A DNA stretch of 64,000 bases from Congeria kusceri (taxonomy: Eukaryota; Mollusca; Bivalvia; Myida; Dreissenidae): the NCBI GenBank assembly GCA_027627225.1, contig CM051024.1:77861504-77925503 (forward strand), read 5' to 3'. Made by a program: the position numbers and the translations under genes. Positions 45,743 to 56,879 of the stretch are shown piece by piece. The notes under the pieces were generated by a model, which was given only the letters and a program-made list of their open reading frames with translations, was not told the origin of the DNA and did not search any database. Positions within the stretch are counted from its first letter, which is position 1, and each line of letters opens with the position of its first letter.

Positions 45743-45929
45743 AGCTAATAAGAGTCGCCATACTGTGTCCAAACTGTGACCACAGCAGGGTGCAAATACA
45801 CAGGAGTATAATACCCCAGATTTGGTGGAGGAGTTAGCTGATAAGGGTCGCCATACTGTGTCCACACCGTGACCACAGCAGGGTGCAAATACACAGGAGT
45901 ACAATACCCCAGATTTGGTGGAGGAGTCA
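45743..45929 (-). repeat. 93-bp tandem duplication, in-frame on the minus strand
   Basis: Two copies offset by 93 bp. On the minus strand they encode two 31-residue repeats (TPPPNLGY.TPVYLHPAVV...) in one open frame. The third-base differences are few and some change amino acids. A coding origin is possible, but no splice sites or neighbouring exons were found. Confidence 0.6.
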
Positions 45930-46097
45930 CATAAAGAAGAATTAGGCTTTTAAGAACGATTCTTTAACTATCAGTATCTTATCTGTTTGCCTAGGGACTA
46001 TATTTTATAATCGCCGATGCGGCATAGAGGATTATTGGGCGGTTATTCTTCCATATGAAGTATTATTTTTCCAATAACAGGGCTTTTTTAACAGGGC

Positions 46098-47331
46098 TTT
46101 TTTCGGCGTAGCTTTCTAAGATCACTTATGACTTAGATTTCTTGCGATAATTTTATGCAGCAGAAAAACTGAATGCCAATAGAATTGGGCAAATTTTCTA
46201 ATTTTAGGGAATGCAAACTTACAACAATGGTTTGATGTCTACCAATAACTGTTATATTTTTGGGGATTAAACTTTACATAATTGTTTACATAAGCGGTTA
46301 AAATAAAGTTATAAACATATCTTCGACACACACTCAAGAACTGAACATAGTTATGAACAATTTTACTCATTGTACGTCATGAACAGAATGTAATATTCAT
46401 TCACATAATGAAATAATTATTTTGTTTAGCCTACATTAGCGGCACGCTCTATAAATAGCAATTACAATGATCCCATTGGTTGACCGATATCTGTGCTCTG
46501 AAACGTACGTAGATATTAATTCGGCGAAGATTGGTATGAAGTGGTTTATTATAGCATATTCAACACACTCCAGAGAAGGGTGCATCATTTTAAAAATAGC
46601 GCGCAGTATAGCTGTGCTAATAAACATTCATCAATTAGCGTCCGGAGAATCATAACCCGAGAATTTCAATAGATGGGAAATTTATATTTATAAACTTACT
46701 GTGCATGTTATTTTATATTTGAATTGCGGTTGCGTTTTATTAAGAATTATTTATAATTGCACCTTTCTATAAACTTCTCCAGTAGATGTTACTCAATCTC
46801 TAAAAAATAGTTAACAAAAGTCTCGTAACATGTCGAAATGCTGTTCAAGTTACTTTACTTCATTTGCGTAGCAAAACTAATGATACTTATAGTATATTAT
46901 TTAACATAACTATGTACACTCGTCTATTATATAATAATTGTCATTCATTCCAGCAATTATTTTCTGACAATGCTATTTTGTTAAATTTGCCTGACAAATT
47001 CATGTAACAGTTATAGTAATGTCAATTACTAGCATTTATGTTATTCATTTATCACCGGTTAAAACATAGAAGGTATAATCGGTTTATTCACGGTACACAT
47101 ATTAATCATGTTTGAGCTTATCTCAAATTAATTTTGGGTCCGATAAGTTTTCTTATGGAGTCCGAAAAATCTACAGTCTGAGAAGTATCCTTAGTGGGAA
47201 CCAAACAAGCTGGGTTCCGAAAAGTAAGGTAAACGATCATCTTGTCCCTCTTGTATTACGTTTCGGGTTAAAAATGACATCTCACTATTAATTTAAACGC
47301 CGATTGTCTTGTTTAAAGACATTTCTTGTTT
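46098..47331 (+). mobile_element. LINE A 3'-end copy (inverted relative to 14.4-15.7 kb)
   Basis: Begins with the last ~20 codons of the LINE A pol (ttttttcggcgtagc...cttgcgataa) and then matches the whole 1.2-kb tail, ending at 'gacatttcttgttt'. It is a 5'-truncated insertion. Its tail shows that LINE A has an unusually long 3' region. Confidence 0.85.
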
Positions 47332-47339
47332 CTCTCATA

Positions 47340-49985
47340 GCACTGTTTTATAAAACGCAGATTGGTTTAATGATGATTGTGTCAATGCGCGAACATTGTA
47401 TTTGCAAGCATTACGCTTATTTAATTCTGATCAAACTAGCGCAAATAGAGCTTTACTAATGGAACGCAAAGCCTCTTATAAAACATTGTACGAAAGAGTA
47501 AAATACATGTTACGAAAAAGATGAAAGAAATCGAAAGTCTTAAAAATGTAAACCCAGTGCTCCAGATAAATATTTGTACCGGGCGTAAATGTACGCTTAC
47601 TTCTGAAAATTTGGGAGTAAATGTACACTATCTCCAGAATTTGTGACGGTAAATGTACACTCTATCTAGGATTTTTGTGGGGAAATTCACATCCAACAAT
47701 ACATAACGATATGATCAGAAGACAAGAGTATTATGACAATAATCCTTTATAATGCAGTCATTTGAATACAATTATGTTACAAGAAAGAATTCTGAACAAT
47801 ATAAGACTTTTACTGCTAACTACTGCACATATCAACTGCACATTCAGGTAGGCAGGCTTGTCAATACTTTTATCTGTTTCTGTCTTCCATACACTAATGT
47901 ACGCGAACATCGTAAATAATTGAACGTAAATGTACACCAACATTTTTATTTTCTCTGCGTATCTTCCAATTATGTGTGCGTCTGCGCGCGTTATCTGGAC
48001 CTCTGTGTAAACCCAAGGAACTTTGGAAATATTTTAAAAGTAAATCAAAACAAGATATTGCTGGTATTTCCTTAGATACTTTTAAAGAATATTTTGCTAA
48101 TTTATTTATTCTACATGTTCTTGTTTAGAAGTACCTAAATGATAATAAGAGGCTTTACGTCATATACGTGGATTTGATGAAACATATTGATTCTATTTAC
48201 AGAAATGCACTTTGGTTAACATTGTTTAAAACTGGTATTGATGGAAAATTACTAATAATTGTTAAATACATGTTGCAAAAAAGTTAAATCCTGTGTTAAA
48301 GCATGCTCCTTGTATTTCGAATACTTCAATTACGCTGTTGGTTTACGCCAAGGGGAGGTGATTTCACCTCTATTGTTTTCATTATTTTTTTAAAGATTCA
48401 GAGTTGTATTTGCAAATTGGCATTGAATTGATGCAGGCTAACATATTGATGATACAGTTCTGTTTTTTTGTTGTTTGCCGATGATATGGCTATTAGTGGT
48501 AAAACACCTGAAGAAACTCAGAGGCATTTGGATCTTTTGTCTGTTTCAGAGTGGGGCTTTGGTAGCAAATGAAGAGTGGACCTATAATAGCCAACCAATT
48601 GAAGTTGTCAATGATTTTAATTATCTAGGCACTGTATTTAATTACACAGGGAACTTTTGTAAGAATATCGAACATCTTACACGCAAGGCCTTAAAATCCT
48701 TACATGTTTTATTTTGTAAATGCAACTAGTTTGACCTTTCACCCAAAACATTGTGTCATTTCTTCAATGCATCTGTATCACCAATACGTAATTATTAGTG
48801 TGAAGTTTGGGGTTACACCAAATCGAAAGAACTTAAACAAATACACCTTAAAATTTTTAACGTTTATTAATAGTAAGAAGTAACACTTGATCAGCACCTG
48901 TTAATGGCAAACTGGGCTGGTGTCCTCTTTATGTCCACAGATACTTCCGAGTAATAAAATACTGGCTAATATAGTTTTACGCGTTGTATATAATAAGGCG
49001 CTTAAAGACTGTAATTGTGATAAGTCAGATTGGGTAACTAATGTCAATAAACGCCTAAATGGATTCTCCTATGTGTTTGAAAATTACAACTCTGTCAATA
49101 AAAATGCATTCCTCTCTGAATTTAAAAACTGAGTCATAGACTGTTTTAAACAAGATTGGTTACATTCAATTCAAAGTCCAGTATAAGTAGAAAGAATTTA
49201 AACTATCATTTGAATATGAAAAATATTTAGAGCTCTAAGATTTTATGTATGTAGGCTAAGAATGTCCGTGCATCCTTGACATATTCAAACGGGTAGATTT
49301 AGTCGTAATCGCATTGCCAATGAAGAATGATATTGTATCTGTTGTAATTCACGTGAAATTGAAGACGAATATCATTTTCTTTTAATTTGTCTTTGTTATA
49401 AGGATATAAGAAAAAACAATATTTAAAATCTCAATATTTCACGCGGCCATCAGTATATAAATGTTTATACCTTATGAAACATGTAACAAAGAAGAACCTA
49501 TAAAGCTGTCTCTTTTTGTCAAAGAAGCTCTTCTAGTTAGAAAGTCCATTTTGAATGTTGTTTCATGAAACACGTTCGAACATAATCCACAGAAAATGTT
49601 CTGTTCAATGTTTGCTATGCTTTATAAATACGATACTTCTAGTAGTTCATCCTTACGATACAGTCTATGAGTTAATGATTTTATAAAGAGTATGTGTATA
49701 CCAATATAACGGTTTTCCGCGAAACATGCTGCTTACTGTTTGTATGCTTCTATTAATATTACCAATATTACGCCAATGTAATAGTTATGTATGATGTACA
49801 TTAAGTTACACGCGACTGTTTCTAAACACAAGCATTTATTATGTTTGTAATCTATGTACAATAGTTTTAATGATTGTATGATCACTACCATTTTCACATG
49901 ACCTTTTATATATGCTATATATTTATGGTGAAGATAGACGACGCACTGTGTGCAAGTCGTAATAAAATATCTGTTCTATTCTGTT
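47340..49985 (+). mobile_element. Non-LTR retrotransposon (LINE E), decayed, split by a MITE
   Basis: Plus-strand pieces: a linker region (LLMERKASYKTLYERVKYM, about 47.45 kb); after the MITE, LWKYFKSKSKQDIAG (about 48.03 kb); RT motif A region (RLYVIYVDL, about 48.16 kb); LRQGEV-like block (about 48.35 kb); FADDMAISGKTPEETQ (about 48.49 kb); FNYLGTVF (about 48.62 kb); and a CC...EIEDEYHFLLIC knuckle (about 49.36 kb). It ends in 'taataaaatatctgttct' with TTCTG repeats. Many stops and frameshifts. Confidence 0.78.
47557..48005. mobile_element. 449-bp MULE-like MITE with a 10-bp target duplication
   Basis: TGTAAACCCA occurs directly before (47547-47556) and after (48006-48015). The ends are inverted (gtgctCCAGATAA... 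/ ...TTATCTGGacctctg). Inside, 'gtaaatgtacac' recurs at about 34-bp intervals. A 9-10-bp duplication is typical of Mutator-like elements. It splits the LINE E coding sequence, so the empty site is known. Confidence 0.78.
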
Positions 49986-49989
49986 CTGT

Positions 49990-50690
49990 TATTTTGATAA
50001 TATTTAATTCCAACGTGAGCTGTAAGCGTTGTTTTAAATAAAGGTGAGCAGACACTTTCAATGACACAACATTTACATATATTGTTTAACGATTAAAAAT
50101 TTGCGTAATTAGCACGTGACTATATAAACATACTTTTTATTGTTACCCCATGTATATGGATGTGAAAACCTTGCACACCCATTATTTCTTGTTTTTTTTT
50201 TAAACACTATCACTAAACGATGATTCGCTTTTGTAAGCGGCCGTAAAAATTGTACTACGCAATGGATGGGGGTAAATTAGGATCAAGGATTTCAAACTGA
50301 TCAATAAATTTAAACAGAGATGGCGTACACATAACAAGATCTATAACACAACATCCTCTACTGGTTACATCAGTGATTTTCCTACTTTACTATGTAGCCA
50401 TACTCGTCCATTTAAACATTTTAAACCAGTCATCTTACAAAACTGGAGTAATCAATAACCATTCTCAATTTAACAATTCTGTCTTGACTAACTCTTGGTA
50501 AAAACAAAGCATCGGGTAAAAATCAAAACGTAACAAATCACCACATTCGATATAATCTGGTTCAACATCAATTCTTGAGTTAAAATCACCACATACAGAT
50601 AGCTACATTTTTTTTTATACAAGTACTTTCAAAACATTTCAACATAAATTATATCAAATATACCGTATTAGCACAACGTTTCTCTACTAG
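49990..50690. other. Unannotated stretch
   Basis: No gene or RNA that I can support. Confidence 0.4.
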
Positions 50691-50693
50691 TGA

Positions 50694-50812
50694 TATAATA
50701 TAATATAATATAATATAATATAATATAATATAATATAATATAATATAATATAATATAATATAATATAATATAATATAATATAATATAATATAATAATATA
50801 ATATAATATAAT
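50694..50812. repeat. (TATAA)n pentanucleotide microsatellite
   Basis: About 23 units of 5 bp with one 3-bp interruption near 50793. Confidence 0.97.
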
Positions 50813-50814
50813 GA

Positions 50815-51394
50815 AATGTACAAAAAAAACGTTATCATAAAAACATAGTTTTATGAACAATTGGCAATTTTTCTTAAATTTTTAAAAATTCCACAAAAAC
50901 CGATTATCTAATGTAGAAAAGTGCCACCATAGAATAGTCGTCTAGATTTCACTTACCAAGCTGGTCACGCCACAACCCAGCAGAAACGCTTTAGCCCTGC
51001 GTTCTTCATTGTTCAGATAATATTGAAACCGTTGTTGTTATTTTCTATATAAAATACAAAATTGAATTCCCTGTAATATATATAAGTGGAATTGTTGACG
51101 CCACACAGATATGGTGGTATGATTGTAATAAGGGCAGCAATTCTATTCCAATATATTGTATTGTATTATATTGAATTGTATTGTGTTGTATTGCAATGTG
51201 CGTTTTCCATGCTGTATTGCAATACAATATCTGTCGTTACAATTTATTTCCTCTTCTTCCATACTTTAATAATCCATTATAAATACAAAAAATATACTAA
51301 CATGCACTCCATATTATAATTGTTACATAAAAAGGGGATTTGACCCTGTGTAAAGTAGATATGTTGATCTTCCTTGAGAAATGCATGTAATGAC
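50815..51394. other. Unannotated stretch with a TATTG-rich tract
   Basis: A degenerate (TATTG)n tract lies at about 51150-51215. The ORFs at 51045-51319 derive from it. Confidence 0.5.
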
Positions 51395-51660
51395 AAAGTG
51401 TGGTATGTTATTTATGGTGAGTTCGAACCCCAGCCCGGCCACATAACTTGATGTGGGGATTGGTCATGAAATTATTTCTACGGCCATTCTCCCCCTACCT
51501 CTGATTCAAGAAGGGCAGTTGTCATTTACTGGCAGAAGTATGTGCACTAAGTACTGGTAAACCGCTTAGATCGGCTAAGCTTGCCCAGGAAAAGTGTGAG
51601 TAGGTTAAGTGATATGACTGAAATACTGTTAAAAATGGTGAAAAATCCAAACAAACGAAC
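51395..51660 (+). mobile_element. tRNA-derived SINE, family 5
   Basis: A box B remnant (GAGTTCGAACCCC, about 51419-51431) heads a conserved core ('gaagggcagttgtcatttac', 'agtatgtgcactaagtactg', 'gcttgcccaggaaaagtgtg'), ending in 'aaaatccaaacaaacgaac'. The core also survives at 9238-9294. I recall this core from bivalve SINEs. Confidence 0.7.
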
Positions 51661-51729
51661 GGTGCCTGACTGCCACGTTAGATGACGTCAACCTCACGGT
51701 TATTCCAGCATCAAGCTAATCAAATTCAC

Positions 51730-52173
51730 TTAAAGGGACCTGTTCACAGAATGGCAAATTGACAGTTTTCAAAAAGTGTGACCAAAAAGAAATTATACAT
51801 CATGCACAAATAAGCGAAATAACACTAATGACAAAGAAATATATTGGAAATATCATTTTGATTATGGATAATCATCAATCGAAATTGTAAAGCGTTTGTA
51901 ACGCCCTTCATCGGTATTTTGGAAAACATGCGTATCACTTGGCGTTAAAAATACACAACCAAATTTGTTATAGTCTCAATGGCCGAGTTGTAAGCGCATG
52001 AGATTTTTTTAATCTCAAAGGTCCTGGGTTCGAGTCCCGGCGAATGCAAAACTTTAAATTTAACCTTTTTTCTTTATATAATATTTGTTTTAGATTTTTC
52101 CAGATGTTTTAGTTTTTTCAGTAAAGACATTTAATGATACTTTTCAAAAAATATGAAACATCTGTCTCTTTAA
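51730..52173 (+). mobile_element. SINE/TIR element, family 3, copy A (tRNA-Lys-like head)
   Basis: Begins TTAAAGGGACCTGTTCACAG and ends with 'ctgtctctttaatgt'. At 51972-52045 is a well-kept tRNA-like module: box A region TGGCCGAGTTGTAAGCG, an anticodon-like hairpin TGAGAT-TTTTTTA-ATCTCA (anticodon TTT), and box B GGTTCGAGTCCC. Other copies lie at 44031-44357 and 40107-40215. Confidence 0.7.
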
Positions 52174-52174
52174 T

Positions 52175-53685
52175 GTAATATTGTCCATAGTGCACTTTTC
52201 GTTGTTTTAAATGGGAGTATTTTATTTTCTTCCAAAACTAGATCCGACTAAATATTTTAGAATCAGCTATTTCATTTGGTTCTCAAGTACTACTGTAAAA
52301 GCAACAACTCACGTGCTTGGCTTCCAACTGCATAACACATAAACCAGTTCAGCTAAAACCTTAAACTAAAATTTTAAATAAGTATAATTTCATTACACAC
52401 GTTTTTATCAATATATATATTATATCAAAGATTGACAATAAATTATGACAAATTATAATAAAATAAGTTATTTATTTTTAATAAACATACTGGTATATCC
52501 TAAGTAGTCCTGTGTCCTTAACACCCCTTTGTCCTAATTGTAATGGCCGTTAGCTTAATTTTCTTTTACATGTTTGATCAGCTGGACGCAGGTAATTGTA
52601 ACAAATCTACATTGATATATACAACGAACAATACAATAAACACCACGATGACCATTAAATCCACTGTAATGTACAGGTCTGTATGTTTAACATATTCATT
52701 GAAAATAACACAATGCTGTCTTTAGAAATACCTTAATGGCGTGCTGTGATTTTCGTAAGTAAGTGAACACGTTTGGGATATACAATCCTACAATAGCAAG
52801 TCTTGGTGTTGTTAGCGAATACGGATAATGTGGCCTTTCTGTACGTATGCGATTTACCGGACTGGACACGTTTATTCTATTGTATTCGCTTTTTTGTAAC
52901 AGTTCCGTTCAACATTGAAATTGTTAGGCAGTATTGCATCGTTGACGAACAGTTCCTACAACACAGAATTTATTTAAGAAACAATTTTCGATTTATAATA
53001 AACAACGATTTGGAGTTCTGATGCGTAGGAATTAAACTACAACGACAGAACAGAACGACAAGGAGTTGGTACTTGGCCGAACAACAACAATACATCGAAT
53101 ATTATTTCGATTCTAACATGATTTGACACATTTTGCAATTGTAATTGAAACTACCTTTTATATACTCCGCTCAGAATCGGAACTTCTTTTTGCGTTGTTT
53201 CTGGGTAGTTTAACAACAACACTGATGTTCTTTGTCTATAGAAAAATTAGCGAGTATCATGTTAGAATTGATCAACTTTAGTAGAAGACTCCCCAAGGGA
53301 CATTTCTGTGAAGTTTCATCAAAGTCGACTTTCCGTTTCAAGATGTTGTTTCAAGGAAATGTTTACGGACACACGGATGGGCGCACACACGCACGACGGA
53401 CGAACCGCCATGGCATAAGCTTGCTGGCCTTCGTCCAGCAAAGCTAAATAAATACTCGTATTAAAATTCCAAGTCCTTTCTTTTAGGCAAGTGACCAAAT
53501 GCCACAGCATTCGACATGGAATAAGCGAAATACTAGTAGACAAAAGATAAAATGCAATTAAAGATGGGTTTAAGACAAAACCAATCTGGCTATGCAATTT
53601 ACCTGTAGAAAGCTTTTGGCTTTAACCCATCATAATGATTGAAATTGTTAAAATTCCTTAACGAATTATTAAATATATTTGCTTA
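52175..53685. other. Unannotated stretch
   Basis: Short ORFs only. One (52543) starts MAVSLIFFYMF... and reaches a possible donor (GCAG|gtaatt), like a signal-peptide exon, but nothing follows it. No RNA gene. Confidence 0.35.
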
Positions 53686-53724
53686 TTAGTGTCACGGCAT
53701 GAACTTAAGGGGATAAGTTGTGTG

Positions 53725-53801
53725 GCGACCCGGGTAGCTCAGTCGGGAGAGCACTTGCCCTGTAAGCGAGGGGTCCGGGTTCGAGTTCCGGACTAGCCGC
53801 A
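53725..53801 (+). promoter_or_regulatory. tRNA-like Pol III module in the left LTR
   Basis: TAGCTCAGTCGG (53735-53746) fits box A, and GGTTCGAGTTCC (around 53778-53789) fits box B. D-, anticodon- and T-type stems can be drawn (GCTC/GAGC, CTTGC/GCGAG, CCGG/CCGG). The anticodon loop CCTGTAA would give TGT (Thr), but position 33 is C, not U. The acceptor stem is offset, so it is probably not an aminoacylated tRNA. An internal Pol III promoter is the simplest reading. Confidence 0.75.
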
Positions 53802-53976
53802 CAATTTTCTCACCCTGTGACATTTGGCGCCCAACGTGGGACCGTGACGTTACAGGGTTTACTCTCCGAGGGCCCGTGGTAATTATAAAACTCCCTGAAT
53901 TCGAGGACGAATTCATATTCGAGCGAGGGTGTATGTCACGGCATGAACTTGATCACTTAAACGGAGAAGTTGTGTG

Positions 53977-54054
53977 GCGGCCCGGGTAGCTCAATCGGGA
54001 GAGCACTTGCCCTGTAAGCGAAGGGTCCCGGGTTCGAGTCCCGGACTGGCCGCA
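53977..54054 (+). promoter_or_regulatory. tRNA-like Pol III module in the right LTR
   Basis: Same module as in the left LTR: box A TAGCTCAATCGG (53987-53998) and box B GGTTCGAGTCC (54031-54041). The T stem is perfect (CCGGG/CCCGG), and a GCGGCC/GGCCGC outer stem encloses it. Confidence 0.75.
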
Positions 54055-54478
54055 CAATTTTCCTCACAATTTTCTCATCCTGTGACATTAGCATACCTAC
54101 AGATGGGCAAAAAGATAATCACATTCATACAATAATCCAAAAGTGCAGTCGAATTATGAACAACGTTTTACATCCAGATATATTGTGTATTATTACCAAT
54201 GAAATTGAAATGGTTGGGTAGACAAGTGTATATACCAGAACAATTTAAAAACAAAACTCGACCTAGTATCGTGATCTTGATTAAAAGGCGTATTGTTTCG
54301 AGCAAGAATAGTATCCGTATAGCGGTAATTGTATTCTAAAATCGATATTTTATACAAAGATGCAATCAGATTTACTGATTACGTAACGATATTCTTTTTA
54401 CGATATATGTATGTACACCCAAACTCCTCGCAGTGGTTGTTTCCCCCTTGGTCTTCTACAATAACCACTGACACCACG

Positions 54479-54540
54479 ATATTCTGGATTACCTGCCCCT
54501 GCCACGTTAATGGATCAGGAACAAACGACTAATCGCGGGA
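54479..54540 (+). repeat. Short duplicated block, copy 1
   Basis: 'atattctggattacctgc' followed by 'c.ct..ca...taatgg.tcagg.acaa' recurs at 55088-55142. Confidence 0.55.
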
Positions 54541-55004
54541 CAACATCAACCTTTCACTGGTGTGTTCAGAAATATAAGTTTATGAATGAACGTTTATAAA
54601 TCAGGTGTCCACTTGACGACCACAAAGACTTTGAGTAGATAGAGTTAAATATATTTTAATAGGCTTTGTGCTTGCACCAGTGTATATTGGTTTACTGGAC
54701 ACTAAAGTAATTGAATAGTGTTTCGGATAACTCCAGCCACTGAAATTTCGGATGAAATTTCTGACAATAATGTATGTCGGTATATTAAAGCTTACCAAAT
54801 AGTATTTTAGTTTTCAGATGTTTAAACACACCTTACATGTTTAAATGTTAAAATATCGTTAATTATGATTAAATTGTTGTAATTTATGTTAGTAAAGTTT
54901 GGCATAATACATGGCATAATACATTATTAACAGAAAAGTTCAAACATACATTGACATAAAACTTTTATACTAATATATAATTTTTCGTTATTTTTGTTTT
55001 TCAG

Positions 55005-55122
55005 ATGGACCATGAACGTGATCATCGGCCTGGTTTCCAACACATCGGAACAGAACAGACCAGGAACTCACCGTTCATATGCCGCTAATATTCTGGATTA
55101 CCTGCACCTATCACTCCATTAA
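55005..55122 (+). CDS. Possible terminal exon (39 codons)
   Basis: A good acceptor (gtttttcag|A) precedes an open frame (WTMNVIIGLVSNTSEQNR...) that stops at 55120-55122. It overlaps copy 2 of the duplicated block. No upstream exon or family recognised, so support is weak. Confidence 0.2.
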
Positions 55123-55142
55123 TTGGTCAGGCACAAGCGGGC

Positions 55143-56879
55143 TGTGATAAAAGACTGTTAACTATCCATACATATAGCATTATTTTACTGCATTGTTTAT
55201 TTAGATCGGATCTGACAGTCTGCTTTTTTACTTAAACAGATTGATCTGATAAAGACCTTTCGAATGCCGAATTGTTCTGTAATATAAGTATGTGCAGTCA
55301 ACAATCTGTTAAATTATAGAAGAATTGTAAACAGTAGCGCACAGTATCATGTTTAGTAACAAAACAAAACGAGCTAGCGCTGCGATAAAGATGTGAAAAG
55401 CAGTGTAGCATCACTGGAGCTTAGGCAATTATCCAAAAATGTATTTACAAAACTGGAAATATTAAATGGACTATAAGAATGCCTTTTAGCACTTAACGTA
55501 TTGTGGAGACATTATAATACAGTGTTTGTTGTTGTACTGTATAAGAATATTTGTTACCTTCATTTGATTGATTTGAATACAGTTCATTCGTATGTGTATA
55601 CAGAATTACAAGCATTACAAGCATGGTGTATTATTTTGTTGTTGAAAAAGTGATATTTCCACTTTGTTGGGGGTAAAATTTTGCAGCAGAATGTACCCTA
55701 TGACTTTTCATGTTTATGTTGTCTATTTATCTTTTCAATGCAAAAATGTAACATACTTACATCGGAAAAACATACACGGTAAAATATAAGAATATTGGCC
55801 TTTTCGTATACATTACCATATTACTTTTTATTTGTTAAGCTATGCAATACAATACATTGAAAATTTTCAAGCATAAATTATCAATTCCATTGTTTGTATT
55901 TTTAAAACGAGCTATAAACCGAGTGAAAGTCCAAATTTGGAAGTTTTTAGGGGAGACCACTGTGAGGACAGGACATATATATACGGTATGCGACTACTTT
56001 ATTTGCACCGGATATATAAGTGCGTGGACTAGTACGTGTTACCAAATTTGGCGTTGGACGAGCGTATTTCCTGTCACGTTAACAATGGACATGCGAAATG
56101 TAAAGCCATATGATGGAAATCTTCACATTCATATGTCATCAAAATTCCTTTGATTACATTAACATTTACAGCTAAGTTTGTCCCATATACTAGTACTTCT
56201 AGAAGTAAACAAGTTTTTGTAATGTAACACTGTCAACATTAAGTAGTTTGCATATACCAGTAGTTAATCGCGCTCCTCGGTCACGTAACTGGTAGGTAAT
56301 AGATAATTGCGTGTGCCAATTAAGACTAATGAAGCCACAAATTGCAGGACACAGTGGTGGTCAACTTCGTTTTGGAAACTGAGATTGATTATTATCCTTT
56401 TGCCGCCCCAATGCATTTGCGCGAAATCAATTAAAATATTTCATAAAAAATAATTATTTGATATTGGACAATTCCGTTGTTGCTCCAATTATTGGGCTGG
56501 CACTCACCGCCCATGCTGCACCAGCCGCGACGCCACTACAAACGTGTCATGAAATAGAGAACACAGAAATACCGACAGTGTATACACAATTACAACGCAT
56601 TTGTAGTTAGTGTTAGGCTTGTGTACCGAGTATTTATATATTTGATGCGAGAGCATGCAAATGGTCTTTCCAACGACAATGCGATTCCAGAACGATATCA
56701 TTTGAATTTTAATATTAATGCTTATCGGATTGCGACCTAATTATCCGTATAGGAAATCTGTGGGTGTTGATCGGCGGCCCTTTGTTTTTCTCTGTAAAAA
56801 ATTGTTGTGTACCTTTCAATTTTATCTAGAATTTTCAAAGCCGAAAATTTTGGAACCTTCTGTTTGCATTGGTAAGACT
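55143..56879. other. Unannotated stretch
   Basis: The 103-codon ORF at 55842-56153 is the longest. It has no domain, splice support or codon bias that I can see. Confidence 0.4.

Larger units (their letters stand above)
53690..54087 (+). mobile_element. Complete TRIM-type LTR element with tRNA-like LTRs
   Basis: The LTRs are 53690-53822 (133 bp) and 53934-54087 (154 bp). Both begin TGTCACGGCATGAACTT and end CTGTGACA, so they have TG...CA ends with a 6-bp inverted repeat. A 4-bp TTAG flanks the element on both sides (53686-53689, 54088-54091). Two bases after the left LTR is TGGCGCCCAACGTGGGAC (53825-53842), a primer-binding site for tRNA-Lys with one mismatch to the usual form. The 111-bp interior codes for nothing and ends with a purine-rich 'gagcgagggtgta', a weak polypurine tract. 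It is a non-autonomous miniature LTR retrotransposon that would need a partner's reverse transcriptase and integrase. The LTRs differ by an 8-10-bp insertion and a short duplication near the 3' end, so it is not very young. Confidence 0.88.

Noticed and set aside
45638..45904. 88-residue ORF in a second frame
   Set aside because: It changes frame relative to the duplicated 31-residue repeat and has no support.
53725..54054. Two functional tRNA-Thr(TGT) genes
   Set aside because: The acceptor stem is offset, position 33 is C, and both lie inside matching LTRs with a PBS and target duplication. They are better read as promoter modules of a TRIM.
55842..56153. 103-residue ORF as a gene
   Set aside because: No domain, splice sites, start context or coding bias that I could see.
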